Assembly: GCA_963843565.1 (NCBI GenBank) | Contig: CAWJKY010000003.1 | Location: forward strand, 2,170,001-2,234,000 | Length of the DNA: 64,000 nt | Direction of reading: 5' to 3' | Source: DASZQY01 sp963843565 | GTDB lineage: Bacteria; Pseudomonadota; Alphaproteobacteria; Rhizobiales; Kaistiaceae | Part shown: positions 25,876-34,765 of the stretch, in pieces | Layout: each line of letters opens with the position of its first letter | Numbering within the stretch: position 1 is the first letter of the stretch | Notes under the pieces: generated by a model | The model's database searches: none | What the model was told of the DNA's origin: nothing | What the model saw: only the letters and a program-made list of their open reading frames with translations | Position numbers and translations under genes: made by a program

Positions 25876-26398
25876 GAACACCACGAGAAGGGTGCACCAG
25901 TCAGAAGATCGGCGCGCTTGACCATCACGGCAACGCTACCGCATCGAGCGCCAGCTGCAGGAGCGCCACGGCTTTGGTCAAATCGTCGTCGTTGCCGTGC
26001 GTCAGCAGCCAGGCGAGCTTCATCATCGCGTCCCGGCATCGGCGGCCACACGTGGGCGGATCTGGCAACGCCCAGGTCGGCCAGTTGCGTGTCCGACCGT
26101 TAGGGATCGCTAGGGTGTCGGCGGCCGCCGCGGTGCATTCTTATGCATACAACCGGAAGAGAAGACACCCAACTGCTGCGCATAGTTGATCCGTGGCGCG
26201 CCTGACTAATCTAGCGGTACGCCCGCGGCAGTTCCTTCTGCCGTCTCCAGGGCGCAGCAATCGGCGCTTCTCGCGTTCATCAGTCTTATGATCGAGCGGC
26301 GCCGCGCCCATTAATCGTACGCTCAACTTTCGGTGGACACTAATCCTGGCGCACGCTGAAATCCTTTGTGTAACTGCGTTGGGTTAGGAGCAAAGACT

Positions 26399-26719
26399 AT
26401 GCAACTCATTCGGGTTTTGGTGCTTGCCGCCGTGCTTGTTCCGGCCGCAGCCGTCGCCCAAAATGCCAGCACGCCGCCGGCTGACACCGCGTCGATGTCT
26501 CTTCCGCTTCGGCCCGACGACTTGCCGGCATATTGCATTCACGCCTATCAGGTTTATTCGGTGGGCTCTGCCATCTGCGTCGGAAAGACTGGATATGTGT
26601 GCCTGCTCGGCGGCACGGAAGGCGCTGACGGGCCAAATCCGGCGCGCGCCTACTGGAGCGCGCGGACGGTCAAGACCAAGGCGGACGAAGCCAAGTGGTA
26701 CGTCGCGCCCCGCTGCTAG
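26399..26719 (+). CDS. Small exported Cys-containing protein (DUF1496-like)
   Basis: A 106-residue protein with a clean signal peptide (LIRVLVLAAVLVPAAAVAQN, cut near residue 21). The mature part has three Cys in YCIHAYQVYSVGSAICVGKTG and CLL, then a terminal Cys. The YSVGS/C pattern resembles DUF1496, so periplasmic location with disulfides is likely. TAGGAG eight bases before the ATG supports this start. It stands alone, divergent from nothing obvious. Confidence 0.65.
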   Translation: MQLIRVLVLAAVLVPAAAVAQNASTPPADTASMSLPLRPDDLPAYCIHAYQVYSVGSAICVGKTGYVCLLGGTEGADGPNPARAYWSARTVKTKADEAKWYVAPRC

Positions 26720-26835
26720 GGACGCCCCGCAGGTCGCTGCCGGTGCTCGCCGGGCTTCATTCGGTGAGGCAAAGCGTTTGACGACCGCCAACCGTTCATG
26801 ACGGCCGGCTATTCGACTTAAGCGCCGCCGCTGGC

Positions 26836-28137
26836 TCAGGCCGAGCCGGCGGCGCCGTTCGTTCGTATGATCGACCGCGCGATCCTCGGTGCCGTGAAAT
26901 CGGTCCCGCACACGAAACGCATGACTGGTCCAAACGTCGCCGCGGCCGACAGGCCGCTGAAATAGAGACCCGGTACCGACGATTCGAACGTCGTGGAAAG
27001 CAGCGGCGCGCGAGAGCCCCTGACTCGTCTTGTCCCGGAGCGCAGAGCGGGATCGAGAAACTCCAGCGCATCGACATCAACGTCGTATCCGGTCGCGGCG
27101 AGCACGTGATCGACATCGAGGCTGGACCTCGACCCGTCGCTCTTCTGCAAGTCGAGGCGAACCTTGCCGTTCACGGGTTTGCCTCCAACGACGGTGGTGT
27201 CGAGGAAGACTTCGACGGCATTCTCGACGCGTTGTCTGAGCCACCATGCACCGGAGGGGCCCAATACCGTCCGTACCAGGAACAGCCGGAGCGCCGGCGG
27301 CAGGTACGTCACGAGATTGGGAGCGCGGCTTAGCACGAAATGCGACCATCCGGGCCCGAGACCGGACGGCGGCTTGACCATTCTGCGCAACGCGCTGACG
27401 TGTTCCGCCGGGGGGCCGCCCCACAGGATCGAGGCATCGCGTACGAGCAAATGCACCTCGGCGCCCGCCTCGCGCAGCAGTGCCGCGCTCTCGAGCGCAG
27501 ACTGGCCGGCTCCAATCACCGCCACCGACCGTCCGGCGAGCCGGGAGAAGTCGTCGTGCTCGCTCGGGTGCGAGACGTAGGCCTTCAGATCCTCCCCGCG
27601 CAGGGCCTCGGGCGTGTTGGCGTAGCGCACATGACCGGTTGCGACGACCACCGTCGTCGCCAGCATCGTCTCATCGCCCACCGACACCCGGAACCCGTCC
27701 GATGCGGGCGCGATCGCGTGGACCATGCTCCGCTCGACCTGCTTGACGTAGCGTTGCTGGAACCCAAGTCCGTAGTTCACAAACAGGTCGATGGGCACCG
27801 GGCTGAAGTCGCCGACCTCGCTGAACCCGGTCCCCGAACAATAATCCGTGATCAGCATCCCCTCGCCGGGGGCCGAAAAGCTCGATGCTTCCCAGGTCGA
27901 CTTCAGGAACATACCTTTGGGCATGTTATGGCGCCAAGCTGCCATAGGCTCGCCGAAAACACGGGTCTCGACATTCGAACCGAGGAGGTGGGCGGCGACA
28001 GATAGGCCGTAGGGGCCAGCACCAACAACGACAGCTTTCGCCGCTTGCGTTCCAGTCTGCAACAAAGCTCTGAGCTCCGCCGGAAGGGGAACGCCGCATC
28101 CGCAAACAAAGATCGCACAGCCACCGCCTGCCGTCAC
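26836..28137 (-). CDS. FAD-dependent flavoprotein (monooxygenase-like) in polysaccharide region
   Basis: A 433-residue two-dinucleotide-binding protein. FAD motif VVVGAGPYGLSVAAHL is near residue 37, the second Rossmann motif VAVIGAGQSALESAALL near 206, and the ATG-type motif in VLAATGYDVD near 345. It resembles lysine/ornithine N-hydroxylases and flavin-containing monooxygenases. It follows the ATP-grasp gene by 72 bp on the same strand, so the pair may modify an amino-acid or acyl substituent. The substrate is unknown. The GTG start is weak; the true start may lie about 30 codons downstream, before VVVGAG. Confidence 0.78.
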   Translation of the reverse strand: MTAGGGCAIFVCGCGVPLPAELRALLQTGTQAAKAVVVGAGPYGLSVAAHLLGSNVETRVFGEPMAAWRHNMPKGMFLKSTWEASSFSAPGEGMLITDYCSGTGFSEVGDFSPVPIDLFVNYGLGFQQRYVKQVERSMVHAIAPASDGFRVSVGDETMLATTVVVATGHVRYANTPEALRGEDLKAYVSHPSEHDDFSRLAGRSVAVIGAGQSALESAALLREAGAEVHLLVRDASILWGGPPAEHVSALRRMVKPPSGLGPGWSHFVLSRAPNLVTYLPPALRLFLVRTVLGPSGAWWLRQRVENAVEVFLDTTVVGGKPVNGKVRLDLQKSDGSRSSLDVDHVLAATGYDVDVDALEFLDPALRSGTRRVRGSRAPLLSTTFESSVPGLYFSGLSAAATFGPVMRFVCGTDFTAPRIARSIIRTNGAAGSA

Positions 28138-28209
28138 CCGCCCGGCGCGGAGAATTGGGCTGAGGGCACACCAAATCGTGCGTCCAGCAGAGTATATCTG
28201 AAGTTATGG

Positions 28210-29595
28210 TTACCGCTCGTCCACAGGCCCGCGCTTGTCCTGCGGCCCTTCGGCAACCTTTGCGCCCTCCGGCAACACCGGCACCATTTCGCGTGGCTTC
28301 TGAGGATGGACAATCCGCTTGATGCCCCGCCGTACGGCGTTGCCGACGATCCGACCTAACGTATTTCCGACGAACCGTGGAAGCATGCCAAGAAACGGCA
28401 TCACATCGCCCACGGCGAACCAAGCGTATTCGACGCCGTTTGGCGCCGCTTCGCGCTGTCGCGCCGACGATCCCACGAACCGCGAGGCAAAGTCGAGATT
28501 CTCGACGATGAAACGGCGACCGAACACCTGCTGGGCGCGGGGGACAGGGCGTCCCGTCAGATCGAGATGCTGGGCGCGGACCACATCGATCCCGGCTTCG
28601 GTCATGAAGAGACGGAAGTTGGCACCAAGGCGCGGATTGCAGTCGAGCAGCTTGTATTGACTGTCGCGGCGATCGAAGCGCCAGTCCATGTCGACGATCC
28701 CCTGATAGCCGACGGTCTTGCAGAATCGGGTCGCTAGCGCGACCAGAGGCTCGTTGGGGACCGCGATCGCAGACGACGTGACGCCGGCTGTGGGAGGCCA
28801 CGCGCGCTCTTTCCGCCCGCTGAACGCCACCACGGCATCGGCATGTGCGTCGAAATAGCCATGGAATATCCAATCCTCGGCGACCGCGGGCGGAATGTAC
28901 TCCTGCAGGATGACCTGCGGTTCGGCGGTCCAGCTTGCAATCAACCGATTGAGGCTCTCGCGGCTGCGCACGACCGTTGAGCTGCTCACCGCCGGTGCCG
29001 AAATGCGCGTCCACGGCTCGCTGTTCTTGACCACCAGCGGGAACGTGGCGGCCTCGGCGAAAGCCCGCGCTTCGCGGGCGGACGCCGCGTATACCGTCCG
29101 CGGCGTGGGGATGCCGTGCTTGATGCACGATTGGCTGAGCTGCCATTTGCTCGCCATCAGCCGGGGCAGATTGGCCGCCACTGCAGGGATGATGAAGTGC
29201 CTGCGCAGCTTCTCGCCCTGTTCGGCAACGAAAGTTGCGGCCTCGTCGTCGGTCGGCAGGAGCATCACCTTGCTCCCCAGCTGGGCGGCGATAGCTCTCA
29301 ACGCCTCCAGGATGGTCTCGCTGGGCTCATCGGTCGCGAATTCTACGACGAAGCGACCCGCCAGGCGGCGCGAAAGCGCATGCGGAACGAAGCGGTCCTC
29401 GACGATTGCAAAGACCGACACACCCACGCCGCTCAGCGAACGGATCGCGCCCAGACTGCCGTGGGAAAGCGTGTAGCGGCCGATCTTGAACAGCAGGACC
29501 GGGACTGAGGTATCATACTCGGTCGGCATCGCCGTCGCGCTGCTCCGCGCTTTCCATCCGTCAGTGATCCGGCCCCCGGCAAGCTTAGCAGACAT
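28210..29595 (-). CDS. ATP-grasp carboxylate-amine ligase-like protein
   Basis: A 461-residue ATP-grasp protein. Visible features are a pre-ATP-grasp domain (about 30-130), LVVKNSEPW with the ATP-binding Lys (about 190), VILQEYIPP (adenine-contacting part), VDMDWRFD and LLDCNPRLGANF with the metal-binding Asp and Asn (about 325). Such enzymes join a carboxylate to an amine through an acylphosphate. It is transcribed away from the double glycosyltransferase gene and towards the flavoprotein. A later start at 29529 (MPTEYD) is possible. Confidence 0.78.
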   Translation of the reverse strand: MSAKLAGGRITDGWKARSSATAMPTEYDTSVPVLLFKIGRYTLSHGSLGAIRSLSGVGVSVFAIVEDRFVPHALSRRLAGRFVVEFATDEPSETILEALRAIAAQLGSKVMLLPTDDEAATFVAEQGEKLRRHFIIPAVAANLPRLMASKWQLSQSCIKHGIPTPRTVYAASAREARAFAEAATFPLVVKNSEPWTRISAPAVSSSTVVRSRESLNRLIASWTAEPQVILQEYIPPAVAEDWIFHGYFDAHADAVVAFSGRKERAWPPTAGVTSSAIAVPNEPLVALATRFCKTVGYQGIVDMDWRFDRRDSQYKLLDCNPRLGANFRLFMTEAGIDVVRAQHLDLTGRPVPRAQQVFGRRFIVENLDFASRFVGSSARQREAAPNGVEYAWFAVGDVMPFLGMLPRFVGNTLGRIVGNAVRRGIKRIVHPQKPREMVPVLPEGAKVAEGPQDKRGPVDER

Positions 29596-29815
29596 TCAAC
29601 ACGCATAGTAAGCAGTGCTGCCACAACTCGGCCGTCCGAGATCTCATATCCGCGAATTGCGGCGAATTAACCAACGAGATCATCTCTCGCGTCGGTGCAC
29701 CTCAATTGAACCAACCGACTTGACTCTGTGCCCCCGCGAAAGTCAATTTGAAACGCGGCAAGGCTGATCCCGAAGATCACGCGGGGTCCTGATAAGGCGC
29801 TGAGGTTCTCGTTGT
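29596..29815. promoter_or_regulatory. Divergent region between ATP-grasp and glycosyltransferase genes
   Basis: 220 bp that must carry two promoters. CGAATTAACCA (29663-29673) and CCAACGAGA (29671-29679) both recur in the other divergent region of this cluster at 34572-34595, which suggests a shared regulator. Confidence 0.35.
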
Positions 29816-32146
29816 GTGGCGTGCCGCTCCCTCGATTATTCTATGTGTGGCGCGGTCGAGGCGGCGAGCGCATCGAAACCCGTGGCGCTTAACCATATCG
29901 CCATTCGCATGACCCGGCGACCGTCCATCTCCGTCGTCATTTGCGCTTATTCCGAACAGCGTCGCGAATTTCTGCGCGCGGCGCTCAACTCTCTTGGCGC
30001 CCGAGACCCCGGCGAGATCGACATTGTTGTCGTGATCGATCATTGCCCGACGTTGCAGGCGGCGATCGCGGCGGAGTATCCCCTGGTCCGGGTTCTTGCC
30101 AATGAAGGTCTGCGCGGACTGTCGCCCGCCCGAAATACGGGTGCCAAATTGGCGCGCGGCGAAATCGTCGCGTTCATTGACGACGACGCAGTCGCCGGGC
30201 CCGACTGGCTGGCGCGCCTTTGCGATCACTATGCTGACCCCACGGTGATCGGTGCCGGCGGCGCGGTGCTGCCGGCCTGGCCCGCGGCCCGACCCGCGTG
30301 GTTTCCCGAGGAGTTCGATTGGGTGGTGGGGTGCAGCTATCGCGGCCTTCCCCGGTCGACCGCTCCGGTGCGCAATCTGATCGGCTGCAACATGTCGTTC
30401 CGCCGCGTCGTGTTCGACCGCATCGGCGGGTTTAGGAACGACCTCGGGCGCCGGGGCGACAACGCGCTGGGGGGAGAAGAGACCGAATTCTGTATTCGTG
30501 CCCTGCGGGCGTTTCCCGATTCCACCATCCTGTACGACCCCGATGCGATCGTCCGTCACCACGTTTCGCCTGATCGCACCCGGTGGCGCTATTTCTGGAC
30601 GCGCTGCTTCGCGGAAGGACGCTCGAAGGCGCAGTGGGCCGACAATGCCGGTCGTTCCAGCAGCATGTCGACTGAACGCCGCTACGTAATGCGCGTATTG
30701 CCCGCCGGTATAGCCAAGGGGCTGTCCGATCCGATTCTTCGGGCCGATGTCCACGGCGTCACGCGCGCCGGCGCGATCGTCGCGGCCTTCACGGGCACGG
30801 CTTTGGGCTATTTGAGCGAGCGGATCGCCGGCACGCGGAAACAATCCGCTTCCGAGGACAACCTTTTTCGACCGATCAAGGTTGTTCAATTCGATTTGGC
30901 CGAGCCCACTCCACCCATTGAGGCCGCCGATCAGGCCAACGACCGGATGTATGGGGGCGTGTTCTGCCTGGTGCGCAACGCCGGCAGGCCACTGAAGGTT
31001 GTCGAGGCGACATCGGCCGAGGCCGCCGAGCTGACGCCTGCACGTCTCGGCGAGCTCGTCGCGGATGTTCTGGAGCCGCCTCTGCCCGCATCGCCGAGCG
31101 CTCCGGCACGCCCGTCCGAGCTGCCGCATGTGAGAGTCATTGTTGCAACCCGCGACCGACCGGCGGCCCTGGCGACATGTCTGGATTCACTTCTCGCCCA
31201 GGCCTACGACAGATTCGAGATCGTGGTGGTCGACAGCGCGCCCTCGTCGTCTGAAACGATGGAGTTGATCGCCAGCCGGTACGACACGACCGGGAAAGTC
31301 CACTACATGCGCGAAACGCTTCCGGGACTAGGGCGCGCCCACAATCGTGGGCTGGAGGACGTCACCGCGCCGGTTGTCGCGTTCACGGACGACAACGTCC
31401 TCGTGGACTCGCGGTGGCTCGCTTCCCTGGCCGCCGACTTCGATTCGGAGGGTGGCGTCGGATGCGTGACCGGCGCAATCTTGCCGGCCGAGCTCGAAAC
31501 GCGAGCGCAGGTGTGGACCGAGAAACACGGCTCCTTCACCAAGGGATTCCGCCGCAAGACGTTCGACCTCGCGGAGCACCGCGAACCCGGATCGCTGTTT
31601 CCTTTCGCGGCCGGCCAGTTCGGCTCTGGCGCGAACATGGCGTTTCTGGCGTCCGCCCTCCGGCGGATAGGCGGGTTCGACCCGGCTCTGGGCGCGGGGA
31701 CGGAGGCACGCGGCGGCGACGATCTGGCGGCGTTCTTCGCCACGATCCAGGCCGGTTTTCAGTTGATCTACGAACCGGAAGCGATCGTGTGGCACCACCA
31801 CAGACGCAACGAAGACGGCATGCGCCGCCAGGCGTTTGGGTACGGGGTGGGGCTGGGCTCCTATCTCACCAAGATCGTTCTGGATAAGCCGACGCTTGCG
31901 CTGTCATTGGCAGGTGCCGTGCCGGCGGGGCTGGCGCACATGTGGGGCTCGTCGTCCGGTCGTATTCAGCGTCTGCCGTCCGACTATCCGCGGCAGTTGA
32001 TCTGGCGTGAGCGTCTGGGGGTGCTCAGCGGCCCGGTCGCCTATCTGCGTAGCCGCGCGACCGCGCGCGGCGCGGATCGTGCCCGGAACGAAGGACTGAA
32101 GACGCACCGCCCGAACGTCCGCCGACCTGAGCAGGAAACCCGCTAG
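29816..32146 (+). CDS. Double-headed glycosyltransferase (two GT2 domains)
   Basis: A 776-residue protein with two family 2 glycosyltransferase modules in one chain. The first, about 38-290, has ISVVICAYSEQR, the DDD-type IDDDAVAGPDW and an EETEFC acceptor motif. The second, about 437-700, has VRVIVATRDRP, FTDDNVLVD and GGDDLAAF. A less conserved linker (about 300-430) joins them. Two transferases in one chain could add two sugars in turn, as in some capsule and glycan polymerases. No membrane helices are evident. I used the GTG at 29816 with GAGG nine bases upstream; an ATG about 31 codons in (MTRRPSIS) is possible. Confidence 0.82.
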   Translation: MACRSLDYSMCGAVEAASASKPVALNHIAIRMTRRPSISVVICAYSEQRREFLRAALNSLGARDPGEIDIVVVIDHCPTLQAAIAAEYPLVRVLANEGLRGLSPARNTGAKLARGEIVAFIDDDAVAGPDWLARLCDHYADPTVIGAGGAVLPAWPAARPAWFPEEFDWVVGCSYRGLPRSTAPVRNLIGCNMSFRRVVFDRIGGFRNDLGRRGDNALGGEETEFCIRALRAFPDSTILYDPDAIVRHHVSPDRTRWRYFWTRCFAEGRSKAQWADNAGRSSSMSTERRYVMRVLPAGIAKGLSDPILRADVHGVTRAGAIVAAFTGTALGYLSERIAGTRKQSASEDNLFRPIKVVQFDLAEPTPPIEAADQANDRMYGGVFCLVRNAGRPLKVVEATSAEAAELTPARLGELVADVLEPPLPASPSAPARPSELPHVRVIVATRDRPAALATCLDSLLAQAYDRFEIVVVDSAPSSSETMELIASRYDTTGKVHYMRETLPGLGRAHNRGLEDVTAPVVAFTDDNVLVDSRWLASLAADFDSEGGVGCVTGAILPAELETRAQVWTEKHGSFTKGFRRKTFDLAEHREPGSLFPFAAGQFGSGANMAFLASALRRIGGFDPALGAGTEARGGDDLAAFFATIQAGFQLIYEPEAIVWHHHRRNEDGMRRQAFGYGVGLGSYLTKIVLDKPTLALSLAGAVPAGLAHMWGSSSGRIQRLPSDYPRQLIWRERLGVLSGPVAYLRSRATARGADRARNEGLKTHRPNVRRPEQETR

Positions 32147-32178
32147 GCTGATGCTCGCGATCCCCAAACGTCGAAGGC

Positions 32179-33321
32179 ATGACGATAGATCGAATTGGAT
32201 CACCTGATGGACGAGCACCGCGGTCGCAGGGGCGGTTGAAGGTTTCGCTGTGCCTGCCGCAGGAACTTGGCGCGAGCGATCTTAATCACTGGCGCTCGTT
32301 TCAGAACTCGACTCCTGATCTTGCCAACCCGTTCCTATCCCCGGAGTTCGCGCGCGTGATGGGGCTGCGCCGCGAGAATGTCCGCGTTGCCGTCATCGAG
32401 GTCGGCCACCACGTCGTCGCGTATTTTCCGTTCGAACGGCTTCGTTTCGGTATCGGTCGCGCGCTGGGATACGGCGTTTCGGACGTTCAGGGCGTTGTCC
32501 ACGCCCCTTCCTTCGAATGGGACGGGCGGGAGCTCTTGCAGGCCTGCGGATTGGTCGCATGGGAGTTCGATCATCTTGTGGGCAGCCAAGTGCAATGCTT
32601 CGCGCCCGACCACGTCGTTCACAAAGCCGTGCCTATAGTGGATCTGCGCGCTGGCTGGGACGCCTGGGCGAAAGGGACGAAGAAGGGCCATCGCCGGCTG
32701 AGGCAAATCCTGCAGCGGCATCGCAAACTGGAACGCGAACACGGCCCATGCTCGTTCGAGTTCAAGAGCGGAGATCCGTCCGATCTGTCGCAGTTGATCA
32801 ACTGGAAGTCGGCCCAATACCGCCGCACCGGCCGGTTCGATCGGTTCGCCCAGCGATGGTTCGCCGATGTCGTGCGCGAGATGTTCCTCACGCCCACCGT
32901 GGATTTTGCGGCGCAGCTGTCGATCCTGCGGGTCCATGATCGACCCGTGGCCGCCTCCCTCGATTTGCGCGCCAACAAGATCATGGCGAGCTGGCTGTCC
33001 GCATACGACCGCCACTACGCGCCGTACGGCGTCGGTCTCCAGCAGATTTTGTATTTCCTCCAGGAAGCGGCCGCCGACGGCGTCGACTTTGTGGACTTCG
33101 GTGCGGGCGAGGAAGGCTACAAATCGGCATTCTGCGAGTACGGCGGTTTCGTGGCTGAAGGCTCGGTCAGCCGCGCCACACCTCTCGCTGTTGCCAGACG
33201 GTTGCAGACGGCGCCGAAGCGGCTGGTGACGGGCTTCGTGTTGAGTCATCCGACCGTGCGAAAGGCTGCGCGCGAGGCGCTGAATCACGTCGGTCGCCTG
33301 CGCACGTCTCTGCGGCTTTGA
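32179..33321 (+). CDS. GNAT/FemAB-like acyltransferase of exopolysaccharide clusters
   Basis: A 380-residue protein of the BioF2/CelD-type GNAT superfamily often found in exopolysaccharide loci. It has two GNAT-like halves; the second contains KGHRRLRQILQRHRKLE (about 165), the strand GRPVAASLDL-like region written here as DRPVAASLDLRANKIMAS, and YDRHYAPYGVGLQQILY with the acyl-CoA pocket glycine. It probably adds an acyl or aminoacyl group to a sugar or lipid carrier. It follows the double glycosyltransferase by 32 bp and is likely cotranscribed. Confidence 0.78.
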   Translation: MTIDRIGSPDGRAPRSQGRLKVSLCLPQELGASDLNHWRSFQNSTPDLANPFLSPEFARVMGLRRENVRVAVIEVGHHVVAYFPFERLRFGIGRALGYGVSDVQGVVHAPSFEWDGRELLQACGLVAWEFDHLVGSQVQCFAPDHVVHKAVPIVDLRAGWDAWAKGTKKGHRRLRQILQRHRKLEREHGPCSFEFKSGDPSDLSQLINWKSAQYRRTGRFDRFAQRWFADVVREMFLTPTVDFAAQLSILRVHDRPVAASLDLRANKIMASWLSAYDRHYAPYGVGLQQILYFLQEAAADGVDFVDFGAGEEGYKSAFCEYGGFVAEGSVSRATPLAVARRLQTAPKRLVTGFVLSHPTVRKAAREALNHVGRLRTSLRL

Positions 33322-33430
33322 CTCGAACGCAATTGATGGATTCCCCAACCCAACGCTTCAGGCCGGCTGGTCTCATCGTCAGCCCAGCCCCGGGAACGAC
33401 GCCCTGCGAGCGGCGCGGGTGAACCGACAG

Positions 33431-34564
33431 CTAGGTGACGAGGATCACCAGTTGCCGGACCGCAAGAACAGCCGAAAAGGTTAACAGGAAAAGCAGAAGC
33501 GCGTTCAAGAGGTCCGCATGGCGTTCGGGCACCGGCCGCCCTGCGAAGAATATCTGCGCCATGATCAGCACCAGAGCCGTCGCGCCCAGCGCGCCCGCGC
33601 CGGTCCAGCCGACTGCAGTCATGTGAAGCGTGCTTTCCGGCTTCTCTCTGACGGTCACCGTCACCGAGTAGTTGCCCGACGCGTCCGGTTCTGAGGCAAG
33701 CGCGAGGTGAACCGACAGGACCAGCGGCAGCTTCTCCAGGCTGTCGCGCAATTCGAAAAACCGCGCCGGGTTGTACTGCTCCCCCACGTCAAAAGGGACC
33801 AACTTGGCTACATCCGCTTGATGTATCTGCCTGAGGCCAATGAAAGTTGCCGGGCCGAACCGGACGAGCGGACCGGGGGTCAAGGTGACATTCACATCAA
33901 CCGTTCGGTCGGCATCGTCGGACGAGACGTTGCGTTTGAGCACGTGGGCAAACGCAAAGCCGCCCGCGCGCATTTGGTCCAGCCGGTCTGTCTCCAGCAG
34001 GCTGAACGTCGCGGCGCTGGCGGGCTCTCCGGCGACCTCTGTCACGTCCAGGTCCGTGGCGGTAGCGGCGGACGTCCCGGGTGTGGGTACCTCGGTGAAA
34101 TGGAAAGTGTGGACGTGGTAAATCGGGCCGAGGTTCGGCTCCAGCGCGATCGCGGTATTGGGGCCGATCTCCGGGAGCGAGGAACCCGCGGTCGATTCAC
34201 CTAGCGAAACCGGCCGGCCGTCGACCAGGACGTTGACCACCACCCCGTAGTACCCCCGCGCGCGGATCAGCTCAGCCACGCGATCGCGATCGATGCGAAC
34301 CTGATCGTAGATCTGCGCCGTCGGCAGGCCCGCACGCTGCATGGCCGTGTAATCGACGCTGGTCTCCATCAAGCTCTCGAGCCAACTCTGGTCATCGGCG
34401 CCCGGGGCGTCGTCGGCACGAACCGCGCCGGACAGAAAAGCGACCAACATCGTTAACAGCAGGAACGTGATAAGCCTCCGGCCGGTCGCGCGGCACAACC
34501 GCACCCCGCCGGGACTGCCGCGACCTGTGTATCCACAATACGTTGGGTGTGCTGACACAGGCAA
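33431..34564 (-). CDS. POTRA-domain protein with C-terminal membrane helices
   Basis: A 377-residue protein. After an N-terminal signal/anchor (LITFLLLTMLVAFLSGAVRA, about 31-50) comes a TamA-like periplasmic part with POTRA-type repeats. The clearest, about 225-310, runs from VRFGPATFIGLRQIH through GEQYNPARFFELRDSLEKL to VTVTVREKPE. In Omp85/TamA proteins a beta-barrel would follow. Here the chain instead has two hydrophobic helices (about 318-340 and 355-376) and stops. I know of no named family with this layout. It lies between the acyltransferase and deacetylase genes on the opposite strand. A role in handing polymer or proteins across the periplasm is only a guess. Confidence 0.68.
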   Translation of the reverse strand: MPVSAHPTYCGYTGRGSPGGVRLCRATGRRLITFLLLTMLVAFLSGAVRADDAPGADDQSWLESLMETSVDYTAMQRAGLPTAQIYDQVRIDRDRVAELIRARGYYGVVVNVLVDGRPVSLGESTAGSSLPEIGPNTAIALEPNLGPIYHVHTFHFTEVPTPGTSAATATDLDVTEVAGEPASAATFSLLETDRLDQMRAGGFAFAHVLKRNVSSDDADRTVDVNVTLTPGPLVRFGPATFIGLRQIHQADVAKLVPFDVGEQYNPARFFELRDSLEKLPLVLSVHLALASEPDASGNYSVTVTVREKPESTLHMTAVGWTGAGALGATALVLIMAQIFFAGRPVPERHADLLNALLLFLLTFSAVLAVRQLVILVT

Positions 34565-34765
34565 AGACGCTCCAACGAGAGTTACGAATTAACCACGTCA
34601 CCGGTGGCCGCAGCCATTATTCCAGCATTTCGTCGGTCCGCCTGACAACACGATTTGACGCATCAGGTAAAGATGCGGGTCTTCACTTCGATAGCGGAAC
34701 AACGCTACAAAGGAGCAACGCGGCGGCGGCGCGGCGCGTATTCACTCGTCGATGGGGAAAGCCAC
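34565..34765. promoter_or_regulatory. Divergent region between POTRA-protein and deacetylase genes
   Basis: Holds CCAACGAGA (34572-34580) and CGAATTAACCA (34585-34595), both also found at 29663-29679 in the other divergent promoter region of the cluster. No coding sequence is likely before the GTG at 34766. Confidence 0.35.

Noticed and set aside
25925..26026. A 33-codon minus-strand frame starting MMKLAWLL.
   Set aside because: Too short, no ribosome-binding site, no neighbour or relative that I can point to.
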